From contig JAFPXD010000025.1 in NCBI GenBank assembly GCA_017394835.1, positions 1 through 38,903 on the forward strand: a stretch of 38,903 bases of DNA, read 5' to 3'. Positions 1 through 8,734 of this stretch are shown piece by piece. Positions within the stretch are counted from its first letter, which is position 1; each line of letters starts with the position of its first letter. The position numbers and the translations under genes were made by a program. Below the pieces are notes generated by a model. The model was not told where the DNA came from and did not search any database. It saw nothing but the letters and a program-made list of their open reading frames with translations. This stretch comes from Clostridia bacterium (GTDB lineage: Bacteria; Bacillota; Clostridia; Christensenellales; CAG-138).

Positions 1-337
1 CTGTAAATTTGTTATGATAACGAACGGTTAGCACCGTTTACCTTCTGTTTATATAACGCATCGGGAGCGGCTTCGGTTCCCTGTTTTCAGGAAAAATCGG
101 GGATCGGGCAAAGCGTTTCGGGAAGCCCGGTTCCCGCCCGCCGCGCGCCCTTTCCAAGCCGCCGCGGTCCGCTTTCCGATACCATTATCACCCCGCGTCC
201 GGGGCTTTTCAAGGGACAATTCGCACCCGTTCACGGGCATTGGGGTGCACTGAAGCGGGGATACCGCCTTTTCGGGCGAATTATCCGGATCTTCCTATAA
301 GCTGTTCGGTGGCGCCGGGGCCCTCTGCCGGCCCGGC
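1..337. other. Non-coding left edge
   Basis: I see no convincing gene here. A 63-codon open frame on the minus strand (49-240) has no recognisable domain and low-complexity Arg-rich composition, so I do not call it. Positions 23-38 hold a perfect inverted repeat, AACGGT-TAGC-ACCGTT, which could be an operator or small hairpin belonging to a gene left of the window. Positions 314-337 can form a GC-rich hairpin just after the blaR1-like stop codon. Confidence 0.5.
314..337 (-). terminator. Possible terminator of the blaI-blaR1 operon
   Basis: GCCGGGGCC and GGCCCGGC pair with one bulged base around a short loop, directly adjoining the stop codon of the M56 protein gene. There is no clear U-tract on the minus strand afterwards, so this may be an mRNA 3'-end stabiliser rather than an intrinsic terminator. 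Confidence 0.35.
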
Positions 338-2512
338 TTACTCGTAAATGGTATCGTGGGGGAGGTCCGCGTAATAATCCTGGCGGACGCCGTTGATGGT
401 GGTGCCGTAGTAGCTGTCATGCTCCACGGATGCGGAGCCCATCCTGCCGTCGGGCAGCTCGACCTTGACGTAGCGGAACCTGTCGGTATAGCGGGGGATT
501 ATTTCAGCACCCTCGGGGACGGTATAATACGAGCCGTTTTCGAGCTTGACGCGGAGCTCGGTCTTAAGCTTGAGCGGACGGACCGAATCGGGATAGCTGA
601 AATGGAAATAGTTTTGATCCGAGTTTAGGGGCAGGATGCCCTTCTCTGTCACGCGGAAGCGGGTATCGACGTAATAATCGCCGAGCACGTCCGTTATGCC
701 CTGAGCGGGCAGGCCCTTTGCGGGTTCGAATTTGAAATTCGCGGGCAGGCCGTTGTTGAATATGGACTTGGAGCCGAACCTCAGGGCCATTTCAAATTTC
801 TTGAAGCCGTCCCCGCTTGATTTGAGATGGAACGCGGTTATCGAATAGTCGCCGGTCTGGTCGTAAGCGAATACTATCTCGCGGCCCTTGACTTCGGGCT
901 CGAAGTCAACTACCATCGCCATGCATTTGTTGCAGGTCTGGAGGGTGTAGGTCAGGGTGTTTGCGGGATCGGCGGCAAGCGTTATCCTGAGCTTGGGGTG
1001 GTATTCGTCGTCGTGCGTAACCGCAAACAGCACGGTATCCTCCTTCCCGTCGCCGTCCATATCGACGGACAGGGGCGCGTTGGGCTCGAGCATGCTGAAG
1101 TACGCCGCGGGCTTGGGCGTATTCGTGGGCTTCGGCGTGGGAGCCGCGGTGGGCTTGGGCGTGTTCGTGGGCTTGGGCGTATTCGTGGGCTTGGGTGTAT
1201 TCGTGGGCTTGGGAGTGGGAGCTTCGGTAGGCTTTGGAGTGGGAGCCGCGGTAGGCGCATCCGTGGGCGCTTCCGTAGGCGTTTCGGTAGGCGTTTCGGT
1301 AGGCGCTTCCGTGGGCGCTTCCGTGGGCGTTTCCGTGGGCGCTTCGGTCTCAATGGGCGCCTCGGTATCAATTGGGGCTTCGGTATCGGCGGGAGCCTCG
1401 GTACCGCCCGCAATGAAGGCTTCCTTTTCGTCGGGGACGGTCTTATCGGAGCTGCCCGCAAACGCGGTGCACGCGGCAAACGCGGCGATGAGCAGCACGG
1501 CGGCTGCCGCGGCGGCGCTCATCCTGCGGCGCTTCGCAATGTGGGTTATGCGCTGTTTCAAATGCTTTTTGCCGTTCGCCATAGTGGTCGCGGCGCAGAG
1601 CACGGGCGGGTTGATGGGGCGCTTTGCGGCAAGCCCCAGAAGGGTCAGACCGTAGCGCTCGCGTTCGCCGTCGCCAAGGCGGGATATGGCGCCCGCGTCG
1701 GCAAAGAGCTCGCTGTCCTGCTTTGAGATCACGGCGGCCCACCAAACGAGGGGATTGAACCAGTGCACGGCAAGGGCGATGCTCCGCAGAAAGGCGATCA
1801 CGTGGTCGCCGTGGCGGTAATGCGCCAGCTCATGCTCCAGTACGTATTTGAGCTGAACGGGATCCTCGGCGGTCTCTTCGGAAATATAGACGGTCCCCAG
1901 GAACAAACAGCTCGAAGAGAGCCTTTTCACCGAATAGACGGGGCGCCTGCATTCTATATCGAGGCGCTTCCGCCTTGAGCGCAGATCGGCGCAGAAGCGG
2001 ATATTCAGGACGGCGAATACTATAAGGCACACGCCCGACCCGACGAGCCATACGTATTTGAATATGTCGCGCAGCTTTAAGCGGGTCTGCATGCGGACGA
2101 ACCGCTCCGGGGTGGCGTTTTCAACGAGGGTGGCGGCGATCTGCGGCTCCTCGGGAACGGGCTCGGGCATATCCGCGGGCTCCGCCTCGGGCATGTTCAT
2201 GGGGATGGGCTCCGCCTCCGTGCGCGGGGCGCTTTCGAGGCTCATCGCCGCGATGGAGCCGGTCTCCGTGTGCGCTATCGCTTCAACGCCCTGAAGCAGC
2301 TCGAAATCGCGCACCGCCTCCGTCTGCTCCGCCGCGTTCTCTATGCTGACGGGGAACGAAAAGAGCGTCCCCGGAATGAGCAGGCGCAGGAGCACAAGCC
2401 CCCAAAGGGCGTAGCGAAGCCCCGCGGAAAGCTTTTTGCCGAACGCCGCGCGGGCGGCGATGACAGCAAGGATGAGGACGCTCGAGGTTATTATCCAAAT
2501 GATGACGTTCAT
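338..2512 (-). CDS. BlaR1/MecR1-like M56 metallopeptidase with Thr/Pro-rich linker and C-terminal extension
   Basis: Membrane zinc protease of the M56 family, which in known systems senses a signal outside the cell and triggers cleavage of the partner BlaI/MecI repressor. I start it at MNVIIW (2512), which has an AGAGGTAAAG ribosome site; the open frame continues 32 codons upstream without one. The product is 724 residues. Visible parts are hydrophobic segments near residues 4-24, 35-55 and 150-172, the zinc motif HELAH at about 227-231 with a further HGDH, and another hydrophobic segment near 335-355. Next comes a roughly 90-residue Thr/Glu/Pro then Pro/Lys/Thr repeat, and finally a ~230-residue domain starting with a DMDGDGKED calcium-loop-like motif. 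It lacks a recognisable penicillin-binding sensor domain, so the ligand is probably not a beta-lactam. Its neighbour 61 bp upstream is the BlaI-like repressor. Confidence 0.85.
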   Translation of the reverse strand: MNVIIWIITSSVLILAVIAARAAFGKKLSAGLRYALWGLVLLRLLIPGTLFSFPVSIENAAEQTEAVRDFELLQGVEAIAHTETGSIAAMSLESAPRTEAEPIPMNMPEAEPADMPEPVPEEPQIAATLVENATPERFVRMQTRLKLRDIFKYVWLVGSGVCLIVFAVLNIRFCADLRSRRKRLDIECRRPVYSVKRLSSSCLFLGTVYISEETAEDPVQLKYVLEHELAHYRHGDHVIAFLRSIALAVHWFNPLVWWAAVISKQDSELFADAGAISRLGDGERERYGLTLLGLAAKRPINPPVLCAATTMANGKKHLKQRITHIAKRRRMSAAAAAAVLLIAAFAACTAFAGSSDKTVPDEKEAFIAGGTEAPADTEAPIDTEAPIETEAPTETPTEAPTEAPTETPTETPTEAPTDAPTAAPTPKPTEAPTPKPTNTPKPTNTPKPTNTPKPTAAPTPKPTNTPKPAAYFSMLEPNAPLSVDMDGDGKEDTVLFAVTHDDEYHPKLRITLAADPANTLTYTLQTCNKCMAMVVDFEPEVKGREIVFAYDQTGDYSITAFHLKSSGDGFKKFEMALRFGSKSIFNNGLPANFKFEPAKGLPAQGITDVLGDYYVDTRFRVTEKGILPLNSDQNYFHFSYPDSVRPLKLKTELRVKLENGSYYTVPEGAEIIPRYTDRFRYVKVELPDGRMGSASVEHDSYYGTTINGVRQDYYADLPHDTIYE
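1106..1410 (-). repeat. In-frame tandem repeat coding for the Thr/Pro linker of the M56 protein
   Basis: The DNA is a run of degenerate 12- and 18-nt units, encoding TEAP/TETP units followed by PKPTNT units; three successive PKPTNT units are nearly identical. Such units are prone to slippage, so the linker length probably varies between strains. The encoded stretch would act as an extended wall-spanning spacer between the membrane protease and the outer domain. Confidence 0.8.
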
Positions 2513-2573
2513 GATCTTTACCTCTTTATTCTGTGTGCCTGAGGGCGGTCGGAGGAGGGGAGGGCTTTTAGGA

Positions 2574-2948
2574 TCAGTTTTTGCTTCCTTCTTTGAGTAT
2601 GCGGGCAAGCTCGTCGATCTCTTCGTCGGAAAGCCTGCAGTCCTGCGCCATGGTGCTTATGAGCAGGCCGAGCCCGCCAGTCTTTATCCTTTCGAGGGTG
2701 CTCTTCGCTTCCTGCACAACGGCGTCATCGCGGTCAAGAAGGGGATGGACGCGCTTGGTCCTTTCGGAAGAGTCTATCCGCACCGCGCCCTTTTCCACAA
2801 GGCGGTTTATCATCATGTTGACGGTCGCCTTGGTCCAGCCCGTTTCGGGCCTTGCCGCCTCGGTAAGCCCGAGTATCGTCAGGGGCGACTTTTCCCAAAG
2901 GATGTTCATGAGCTTCCATTCGCCGTCGGAAAGAGAAATCTTATTCAT
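2574..2948 (-). CDS. BlaI/MecI/CopY-family transcriptional repressor
   Basis: A 124-residue winged-helix repressor of the BlaI/MecI family, which normally binds its own promoter as a dimer and is inactivated by proteolysis. The N-terminal half (LSDGEWKLMNILWEKSPLT, then TVNMMINRLVEKGAV) is the typical winged helix. The C-terminal half is the helical dimerisation region in which the partner M56 protease usually cuts. Length is normal for the family. It is the first gene of a leftward operon with the M56 sensor and lies directly behind a near-consensus promoter that overlaps a GGTA-ATATAG-TACC inverted repeat, consistent with autorepression. The signal sensed is not evident. Confidence 0.9.
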   Translation of the reverse strand: MNKISLSDGEWKLMNILWEKSPLTILGLTEAARPETGWTKATVNMMINRLVEKGAVRIDSSERTKRVHPLLDRDDAVVQEAKSTLERIKTGGLGLLISTMAQDCRLSDEEIDELARILKEGSKN

Positions 2949-2998
2949 ATCGCCGTATCTCGCTTTCGTTTAATATGCTTCTGTTGTGGTACGGTACT

Positions 2999-3027
2999 AT
3001 ATTACCACCGGTATAAACAGTTGTCAA
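2999..3027 (-). promoter_or_regulatory. Promoter of the blaI-like operon with putative operator
   Basis: Read on the minus strand there is TTGACA at 3027-3022, a 17-bp spacer and TAATAT at 3004-2999, close to the sigma-A consensus. The inverted repeat GGTA-ATATAG-TACC (3006-2993) overlaps the -10 box and the start point and is the best candidate for the BlaI-like operator. The operator assignment is inference. Confidence 0.7.
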
Positions 3028-3110
3028 TACCTTTTTGCGCCAATTTGAAAACTTTTTTGTTCTGCGGCGGCGCGCGCGGGGCGGCCGCATCCATAATATA
3101 TTGAAATTTA

Positions 3111-3149
3111 TTGATATTGCCTTGAAATATCAACGAAAAGTGGTATTAT
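3111..3149 (+). promoter_or_regulatory. Promoter and operator-like inverted repeat of the citrate lyase operon
   Basis: TTGAAA at 3122-3127 and TATTAT at 3144-3149 are 16 bp apart and form a plausible sigma-A promoter. The -35 box overlaps an 8-bp perfect inverted repeat, TTGATATT (3111-3118) and AATATCAA (3126-3133), with a 7-bp centre. The placement suggests a repressor or activator site. No regulator gene for citrate use lies in the window. The untranslated leader is about 80 nt. Confidence 0.55.
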
Positions 3150-3236
3150 ATAAGATGGACTGCTCCAAGCGGGCGATCAGCCCCGCGCGCGGAGCGCCTA
3201 ATATGCAGCATTCTATTACGGGAGGATCAATTCGTT

Positions 3237-3539
3237 ATGGAAATCAAGAAAACGGGTGTTGCCGGAACTATGGAATCCAGCGATATCATCGTAAGGATCG
3301 AGCCCAAGGAGACCGAGGGTATTGAGCTCGAGCTCGAAAGCGCCGTCATGCAGCAGTACGGCAGGCAGATCGAAAAGGTCATAAGAGAGACCCTTTCGGA
3401 GCTTGGCGTAACGAAGGCTTACGTCAACGCGACCGATAAGGGCGCGCTCGACTGCACCGTTGCCGCGCGCACGCAGGCCGCCGCTTACCGCGCCGCCGAG
3501 AGCACTGACTTTGTATGGAAGTTCGGAGGCGTCAAATGA
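3237..3539 (+). CDS. citD: Citrate lyase acyl carrier protein (gamma subunit)
   Basis: The 100-residue acyl carrier subunit of citrate lyase. It carries the phosphoribosyl-dephospho-CoA prosthetic group on a serine, to which the acetyl or citryl group is attached during cleavage of citrate. The conserved start (KKTGVAGTMESSDI) holds the Ser-Ser region, and the ELESAVMQQYGRQIE segment is typical of the family. The start has a GGGAGGA ribosome site. It is the first gene of the operon, and its stop overlaps the citE start (ATGA), implying translational coupling. Length matches known CitD proteins. Confidence 0.95.
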   Translation: MEIKKTGVAGTMESSDIIVRIEPKETEGIELELESAVMQQYGRQIEKVIRETLSELGVTKAYVNATDKGALDCTVAARTQAAAYRAAESTDFVWKFGGVK

Positions 3540-4426
3540 GCAGATTGAGAAGGAGCATGCTGTTCGTTCCGGGCAATAACCCCGGCATGATAAGGGACGC
3601 GCATATCTACGGTTCGGATTCCATCATGTTCGACCTTGAGGATTCCGTTGCCATCACCGAAAAGGATGCGGCAAGGTTCCTCGTGTATGAGGCGCTCACC
3701 CGTCTGCACTACGGCTCCAAGGAGCTCGTGGTCCGCATAAACGACCTTTCCTCGGGTCTCGGCGTAGCCGATCTCGAAGCGATAGTAAGGGCTCAGCCCG
3801 ACGTTATCAGGCTCCCCAAGACCGACAGCGCGAAGGACGTTATCGAGTGCGAGCGCGAGATAGAGCGCATCGAGCGTGAGGCGGGCATCCCCGTTGGCAA
3901 GACGGGCATGATGGCCGCTATCGAGAGCGCGAACGGCGTGCTTAACGCCCGCGAGATCGCGTTCTCCTCCAAGCGCTTGATCGGCATCGCGCTGGGCGCG
4001 GAGGATTACGTCACCGACCTTAAGACCACCAGGAGCCCCGAGGGCATAGAGCTCATGTTCGCCCGCGGCATGATCGTCAACGCCGCGAAGGCGGCGGGCA
4101 TAATGGCGCTCGATACCGTCTATTCCGACGTCAACAATGAAGAAGGCTTCATTGCCGAGGCTACCATGATCCGCAAGATGGGCTTTGACGGCAAATCCGT
4201 CATCAACCCCCGCCAGATCGCGCCTCTGCACGCGGTGTTCACTCCCTCCGAAAAGGATCTCATGAAGGCCCGCGCCATCATGGAGGCCATCGCGGAGGCG
4301 AACGCGAGGGGCTCGGGCGTTGCTTCCCTCAAGGGCAAGATGATAGACAAGCCCGTTGTCGCAAGGGCGCAGTACCTGCTTGAAATGGCGGAGCGCGCCA
4401 AGACGATGACCGTTGAGGATATCTGA
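3536..4426 (+). CDS. citE: Citrate lyase beta subunit (citryl-ACP lyase)
   Basis: Splits the citryl thioester on CitD into oxaloacetate and regenerated acetyl-ACP; it belongs to the HpcH/HpaI aldolase superfamily and uses Mg. The 296-residue protein begins with [12 protein letters not shown], then MFDLEDSV near residues 31-38 and VVRIN near 66, the usual acidic metal-binding and CoA-site segments. [15 protein letters not shown] follows further on. I use the ATG at 3536, which overlaps the citD stop by four bases; the open frame extends a few codons upstream but that part overlaps citD without reason. It lies 28 bp before citF. Confidence 0.95.
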   Translation: MSRLRRSMLFVPGNNPGMIRDAHIYGSDSIMFDLEDSVAITEKDAARFLVYEALTRLHYGSKELVVRINDLSSGLGVADLEAIVRAQPDVIRLPKTDSAKDVIECEREIERIEREAGIPVGKTGMMAAIESANGVLNAREIAFSSKRLIGIALGAEDYVTDLKTTRSPEGIELMFARGMIVNAAKAAGIMALDTVYSDVNNEEGFIAEATMIRKMGFDGKSVINPRQIAPLHAVFTPSEKDLMKARAIMEAIAEANARGSGVASLKGKMIDKPVVARAQYLLEMAERAKTMTVEDI

Positions 4427-4454
4427 GGCGTTCGGAAGAAAGGTAGGTAATAAT

Positions 4455-5990
4455 ATGTTTGATTTCGATTCCATCCCCCACATAAAAGAAGTTTCCGCCT
4501 GCCACGGCGTCTATGACGAAAAGAACCTTAACGAGAAGAACCTCGTGAGCTTCGACGAGCGTCAGAAGGAATCCAAGAAGGTCCTCCCCTCCATTGAGGA
4601 GGCGATAAAGCGCGTCGGCCTCAAGGACGGCATGACCATCTCCTTCCACCATCATTTCAGGAACGGCGATTTCGTCGTCAACATGGTGATGGACGTCATC
4701 GCGAAGATGGGCATAAAGCACCTCACCCTTGCCGCAAGCAGCCTTACCGACTGCCATTGGCCCCTCATCGAGCACATCAAGAACGGCGTTGTGGATCATA
4801 TCGAGACCAGCGGCCTCCGCGGCAAGCTGGGTGACGCCGTCTCCCACGGTCTCATGGATTTCCCCGTCATATTCCGCTCCCACGGCGGCAGGGCGGCGGC
4901 CATCGAAACCGGCGAGCTGCATATAGACGTCGCGTTCCTCGGCGCTCCCTCCTGCGATCCCTACGGCAACGCCAACGGCTACAACAGGGACAGCGAGGAA
5001 GGCTCCTGCTGCGGCTCCCTGGGCTATGCCAAGCTCGACGCGCTCTATGCCGATAAGTGCATCATAATCACCGATCACCTCGTTTCCTTCCCCAACACAC
5101 CCTTCGGCATCCCCGAAAGCCAGGTGGATTACGTCGTAAAGGTCGATAACATAGGCGATCCCAACGGCATCATGAGCGGCGCGACCCGCTTCACCAAGAA
5201 CCCGAAGGAGCTGCTCATCGCCCAGTATGCGACGAACGCGATAGTCGCCTCCGGCTATTTCAAGAACAATTTCTCCATGCAGATGGGCTCCGGCGGCGCC
5301 TCCCTTGCCGTTGCGAGGTATCTCAGGGAAAAGATGATCGAGCAGGACATCAAGTGCCGTTTCGCACTTGGCGGCATCACCGGTCAGATCGTCCAGATGC
5401 ACGAGGAGGGCCTCGTCAAGAAGATACTGGACGTTCAGTCCTTCGATCTCATCGCGGCCAATTCCGTAAAGAACAACCGCTTCCATCAGCAGATCGACGC
5501 TTCCTATTACGCCAGCTACGTAAACAAGGGCGCGGCTGTCAACCAGCTCGATTTCGTCATCCTCTCCGCGCTTGAGGTCGATACCGATTTCAACGTGAAC
5601 GTAATGACGGGTTCCGACGGCGTCATCCGCGGCGCGGTCGGCGGCCATCCCGATACCGCGGCGGGCGCTTCCATGACCATCGTCGTGTGCCCCCTGCTCC
5701 GCGGCAGGATCCCCACCATCTGCTCCAAGGTCAACACCATCTGCACCCCCGGCAAGACGGTCGATGTAGTGGTCACCGATCAGGGCATCGCGGTCAACCC
5801 CGCCCGTCCCGAGCTGTATGAAAAGTTCGTTGCCGCGGGCCTTCCCGTGACGACCATCGAAAAGCTGCGCGACCGCGCCGAACGCGTCGCCGGCACTCCC
5901 GAGCCCATCAAGTACGGCGAGAAGATAGTCGGCGTGCTTATGTACAGGGACAACACCGTTATCGACGTTATCCGCGAGGTCGCGGACTAA
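4455..5990 (+). CDS. citF: Citrate lyase alpha subunit (citrate:acetyl-ACP transferase)
   Basis: Transfers citrate onto the acyl carrier by exchange with acetyl, releasing acetate. The 511-residue protein has the usual CitF length. Recognisable segments include [11 protein letters not shown] near 60-70, [14 protein letters not shown] near 150, the LGGITGQ motif in the middle and [15 protein letters not shown] near 410, all typical of this CoA-transferase family. Start at 4455 ([13 protein letters not shown]) follows an AGGTAGG-type ribosome site. With CitD and CitE it forms the complete lyase. A GC-rich hairpin follows the stop. Confidence 0.96.
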   Translation: MFDFDSIPHIKEVSACHGVYDEKNLNEKNLVSFDERQKESKKVLPSIEEAIKRVGLKDGMTISFHHHFRNGDFVVNMVMDVIAKMGIKHLTLAASSLTDCHWPLIEHIKNGVVDHIETSGLRGKLGDAVSHGLMDFPVIFRSHGGRAAAIETGELHIDVAFLGAPSCDPYGNANGYNRDSEEGSCCGSLGYAKLDALYADKCIIITDHLVSFPNTPFGIPESQVDYVVKVDNIGDPNGIMSGATRFTKNPKELLIAQYATNAIVASGYFKNNFSMQMGSGGASLAVARYLREKMIEQDIKCRFALGGITGQIVQMHEEGLVKKILDVQSFDLIAANSVKNNRFHQQIDASYYASYVNKGAAVNQLDFVILSALEVDTDFNVNVMTGSDGVIRGAVGGHPDTAAGASMTIVVCPLLRGRIPTICSKVNTICTPGKTVDVVVTDQGIAVNPARPELYEKFVAAGLPVTTIEKLRDRAERVAGTPEPIKYGEKIVGVLMYRDNTVIDVIREVAD

Positions 5991-6003
5991 ACCGAGATCG
6001 GCC

Positions 6004-6029
6004 GCCCGGGGGGGTTCTCCCCCCCGGGC
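6004..6029 (+). terminator. Perfect 11-bp GC hairpin between citF and citC
   Basis: GCCCGGGGGGG and its exact complement flank a TTCT loop (arms 6004-6014 and 6019-6029). No T-tract follows, and operon genes continue 58 bp downstream, so this is more likely a processing or stability element, or a partial attenuator lowering expression of the accessory genes, than a full terminator. Confidence 0.5.
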
Positions 6030-6086
6030 CTTCAGCTCCCCCGCCTGAGGCGAGGGCGTTTTATACCCGGAAAAAAGGTGCGCTAA

Positions 6087-7061
6087 ATGGAGTTCTACCC
6101 CGAAAGAGGCGTCGTGCTCAGCCCCGAACGCCTTGAAAAAACCGAAGCATTTCTCGCCGGAATGGGCTTGAGGTATGAGGGCGGCGCGGATTACACCGTG
6201 CAGCTCGTTTCGGAGAGCGGAGAAATACTGGGTAACGGCTCCCTCTGCGGGAACGTGCTGAAATACATAGCGATAGACGAGCGCCTTCAGGGCGAGGGCG
6301 CGGCGCTGACGGTCGTTTCCGGCCTCATAGAGGAGGCGTACCGCAGGGGGATCACCAACCTCTTCCTTTTCACAAAAGCGGCGAACGAAATGCTCTTCCG
6401 CGGGGTGGGCTTTTATACCCTTGCCGCCACGCGTGAAGTCTGCTTCATGGAAAATTCCCGCTCGGGGCTTGCCAGATGGCTCTCATCCGTTCCCAAATTC
6501 GAATGCGTGACGGGCGCGGCGGTGATGAACTGCAACCCCTTCACGCTGGGCCACAGGTATCTTATCGAAACTGCGGCAAGCGAAGTCCCCGAGCTCTACG
6601 TTTTCGTTGTAAGCGAGGATAAGTCCCGCTTCGGCTTTGAGGAAAGGCTGGAGCTCGTGCGCCGCGGCACGGAGGATCTGAAGAACGTTCACGTGATCCC
6701 CAGCGGCCCTTACATGATATCAAAGGCCACCTTCCCGACCTATTTCATAAAGGATACGGCAAACGTCGAATCCATATACGCTTCCCTGGATCTGACCTTA
6801 TTCGCTCAAAAAATAGCTCCTGCGCTCAATATCAAGCGGCGTTTCGTGGGGACGGAGCCCTATTGCGCCGTAACAAGGAATTATAACGAGATCATGAAGG
6901 AGCTGCTTCCCCGCTATGGAGTCGAAGTCACGGAGATCGAAAGGAAGGGCGGCATCAGTGCGAGCCTCGTTCGTGAGGCGATCGACAGGTGCGATATTGA
7001 CACGCTTCGCGGGCTCGTTCCGGAGAGCACGCTCGATCATATTATCGAAAGGTATTTCTAA
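6087..7061 (+). CDS. citC: [Citrate (pro-3S)-lyase] ligase
   Basis: Activates citrate lyase by acetylating the thiol of the CitD prosthetic group using acetate and ATP. The 324 residues show the known two-part layout. An N-terminal GNAT-like domain (about 1-130; GNVLKYIAIDERLQGEGAA) is followed by a nucleotidyltransferase domain with the ATP motif NCNPFTLGHRYLIE at about 148-161 and the late GISASLVREAI signature. Length is normal. The stop codon is directly followed by the start of the next gene (TAA then ATG), so the two are translationally coupled. Confidence 0.94.
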   Translation: MEFYPERGVVLSPERLEKTEAFLAGMGLRYEGGADYTVQLVSESGEILGNGSLCGNVLKYIAIDERLQGEGAALTVVSGLIEEAYRRGITNLFLFTKAANEMLFRGVGFYTLAATREVCFMENSRSGLARWLSSVPKFECVTGAAVMNCNPFTLGHRYLIETAASEVPELYVFVVSEDKSRFGFEERLELVRRGTEDLKNVHVIPSGPYMISKATFPTYFIKDTANVESIYASLDLTLFAQKIAPALNIKRRFVGTEPYCAVTRNYNEIMKELLPRYGVEVTEIERKGGISASLVREAIDRCDIDTLRGLVPESTLDHIIERYF

Positions 7062-8723
7062 ATGCGCAAACTGGTATTGTTTTTATTGATGATCGGAGTG
7101 CTGCTGCTGATCGCAGCGGGCGTTTTCGTGTTCTGGTATTTTCCCGAAAAGATACGCCCCATGCAGGAATACCGCGCCACGGTCGCGCTCTATGAAAAGG
7201 GCGATTACGTTCCCGCCGCGCTTCAGTTCGAAGCGATGCGCGGGCTTGCGAATTCCAAGGAATACGCAGGGCGTGCGTGGATAGCCGCGGGCGACAGGGC
7301 CTTTGAGGAAGGCGATCTTGCCCAGGCGCGCACCTATTATTTGAAGGGCGGGGCGGATAACGAGGTATTCGAAAAGCTCGATTCCGCATACTATCAGAAC
7401 GGCGTCCGCGCCTATGCCGAAAACGACAGGGTGGAGGGTGAAAACTGCTTCTCCTGCATTTCGGAAGGCTCCCGTTACCGCGCGCTGCTCGATCCCGTGC
7501 GCTTAAGCTGCGCGGAACGCTTCCTCGAAGCGGGCGATCTCGATTCCGCCGATAAGGTGCTTCTGCACTGCGGGAATGAAAGCGCGGCCGATATATGTGA
7601 GCTTTGGATGAAAAAGGGCGAAAGCGTCCTTCATGATTACGATCTTGATACCGCCTCCGACTGCTTTGCAAAGGCAATGGCAATAAGCGGCGAAAGGGAA
7701 AGCCTTCAGAGCCGCATTTCGGCGCTTTGGCATAAAGCGGGCGATAACGCAAGGGCGGATGGCAATACGGAGCTTGCCAACAAATGCTATGCCCGCATGG
7801 GCGGCGCCAGCTCCGCGGAGCAGACGGCGGCCTATGCCGCGGCGCTCACCGCTCTGGGCGAGGGCAGGAGCGTCGATGCGCTCCGCCTGTTCACCGAAGC
7901 CGGCGATTTCCGCGACGCCGCCGAGCAGGCCGACAGGCTGCGCGAAAGCTTAAAGCATTATTACGCGGCGGGTCTCGGCTCCTGCTGGGCGACCCTCGCT
8001 CCCGACGGCAAGGCGACTCCCATGGGGAACTGGGGCACCTACAACGATCCCGGCTGGTATTCCATGACCGCCATAGCGCTGGGCGCAAACCGTTTCATGC
8101 TCGGCCTCAGGGAGGACGGCACCGTTGCGGCTCACGGCGATATGTCAACCGCGAACGGCCTTGTTTCCGGCTGGCGCGGCGTGCTCGCCGTCGCCTGCGG
8201 AGCGGAGCATTCGGTCGCGCTCCGTCAGGGCGGCACCGTCTATGCCTGCGGTCTTGACCGTTACGGCGAGGTCAGCGGCACCTATTCGTGGACTCACGTG
8301 ACCGCGATAGCGGCCGGCAGGGATTTCACCGCGGGCCTCAAGGATAACGGCAAGGTGGTATTGTGCGGCAGAGCGGAGGAAGGCTTCGAAGCCGCCGCTC
8401 AGTGGGAAGGCGTCAGCGCCATCGCCTGCGGCGAGCGCCACGTTCTCGCGCTCCTGCCGGGCGGCACTGTGGTCGCGGCGGGCGAGAACGCTTACGGCGA
8501 GTGCGAGGTCGCGGCATGGACCGATATAGTTGCGATCTTTGCGGGCGCGCATCATTCCGTGGGCCTCAGGGCGGACGGAACGCTCGCAGCCGCGGGATCT
8601 AACATGCACGGCGAATGCAGCGTGACGGGCATAACCGGGGTCATCTCGGTAGCCTGCGGCGATGGATTTACCCTTATTCTCACCGAAAACGGCGAAGAAA
8701 TAAGGCTCGGCATTGGCGAATAA
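7062..8723 (+). CDS. Membrane-anchored protein with TPR-like helices and RCC1-like propeller repeats
   Basis: A 553-residue protein of unknown function inside the citrate lyase operon. A single hydrophobic segment (about residues 4-27) anchors it with the bulk probably outside the membrane. Residues ~35-300 are helical with repeated short units such as LYEKGDYVPAALQFEAM, resembling tetratricopeptide repeats. Residues ~305-553 hold about six ~40-residue units of the form (V/I)xAIACGxxHxxxLxxxGTVxAxG, the RCC1/regulator-of-chromosome-condensation propeller pattern found in many surface proteins of clostridia. The start is immediately after citC, and the citX-citG fusion begins 12 bp later. It is not a known citrate lyase component. 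It could be a surface protein that scans or binds a ligand; I cannot say more. Confidence 0.75.
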   Translation: MRKLVLFLLMIGVLLLIAAGVFVFWYFPEKIRPMQEYRATVALYEKGDYVPAALQFEAMRGLANSKEYAGRAWIAAGDRAFEEGDLAQARTYYLKGGADNEVFEKLDSAYYQNGVRAYAENDRVEGENCFSCISEGSRYRALLDPVRLSCAERFLEAGDLDSADKVLLHCGNESAADICELWMKKGESVLHDYDLDTASDCFAKAMAISGERESLQSRISALWHKAGDNARADGNTELANKCYARMGGASSAEQTAAYAAALTALGEGRSVDALRLFTEAGDFRDAAEQADRLRESLKHYYAAGLGSCWATLAPDGKATPMGNWGTYNDPGWYSMTAIALGANRFMLGLREDGTVAAHGDMSTANGLVSGWRGVLAVACGAEHSVALRQGGTVYACGLDRYGEVSGTYSWTHVTAIAAGRDFTAGLKDNGKVVLCGRAEEGFEAAAQWEGVSAIACGERHVLALLPGGTVVAAGENAYGECEVAAWTDIVAIFAGAHHSVGLRADGTLAAAGSNMHGECSVTGITGVISVACGDGFTLILTENGEEIRLGIGE

Positions 8724-8734
8724 AAGGATCTGCA

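Noticed and set aside
827..1726. Rightward open frame (Arg/Gly-rich) opposite the Thr/Pro repeat of the M56 gene
   Set aside because: It is the antisense reading of the tandem repeat; composition is an artefact of the 12/18-nt units.
3043..3236. Riboswitch in the citrate operon leader
   Set aside because: The leader is short and no conserved riboswitch core is visible.
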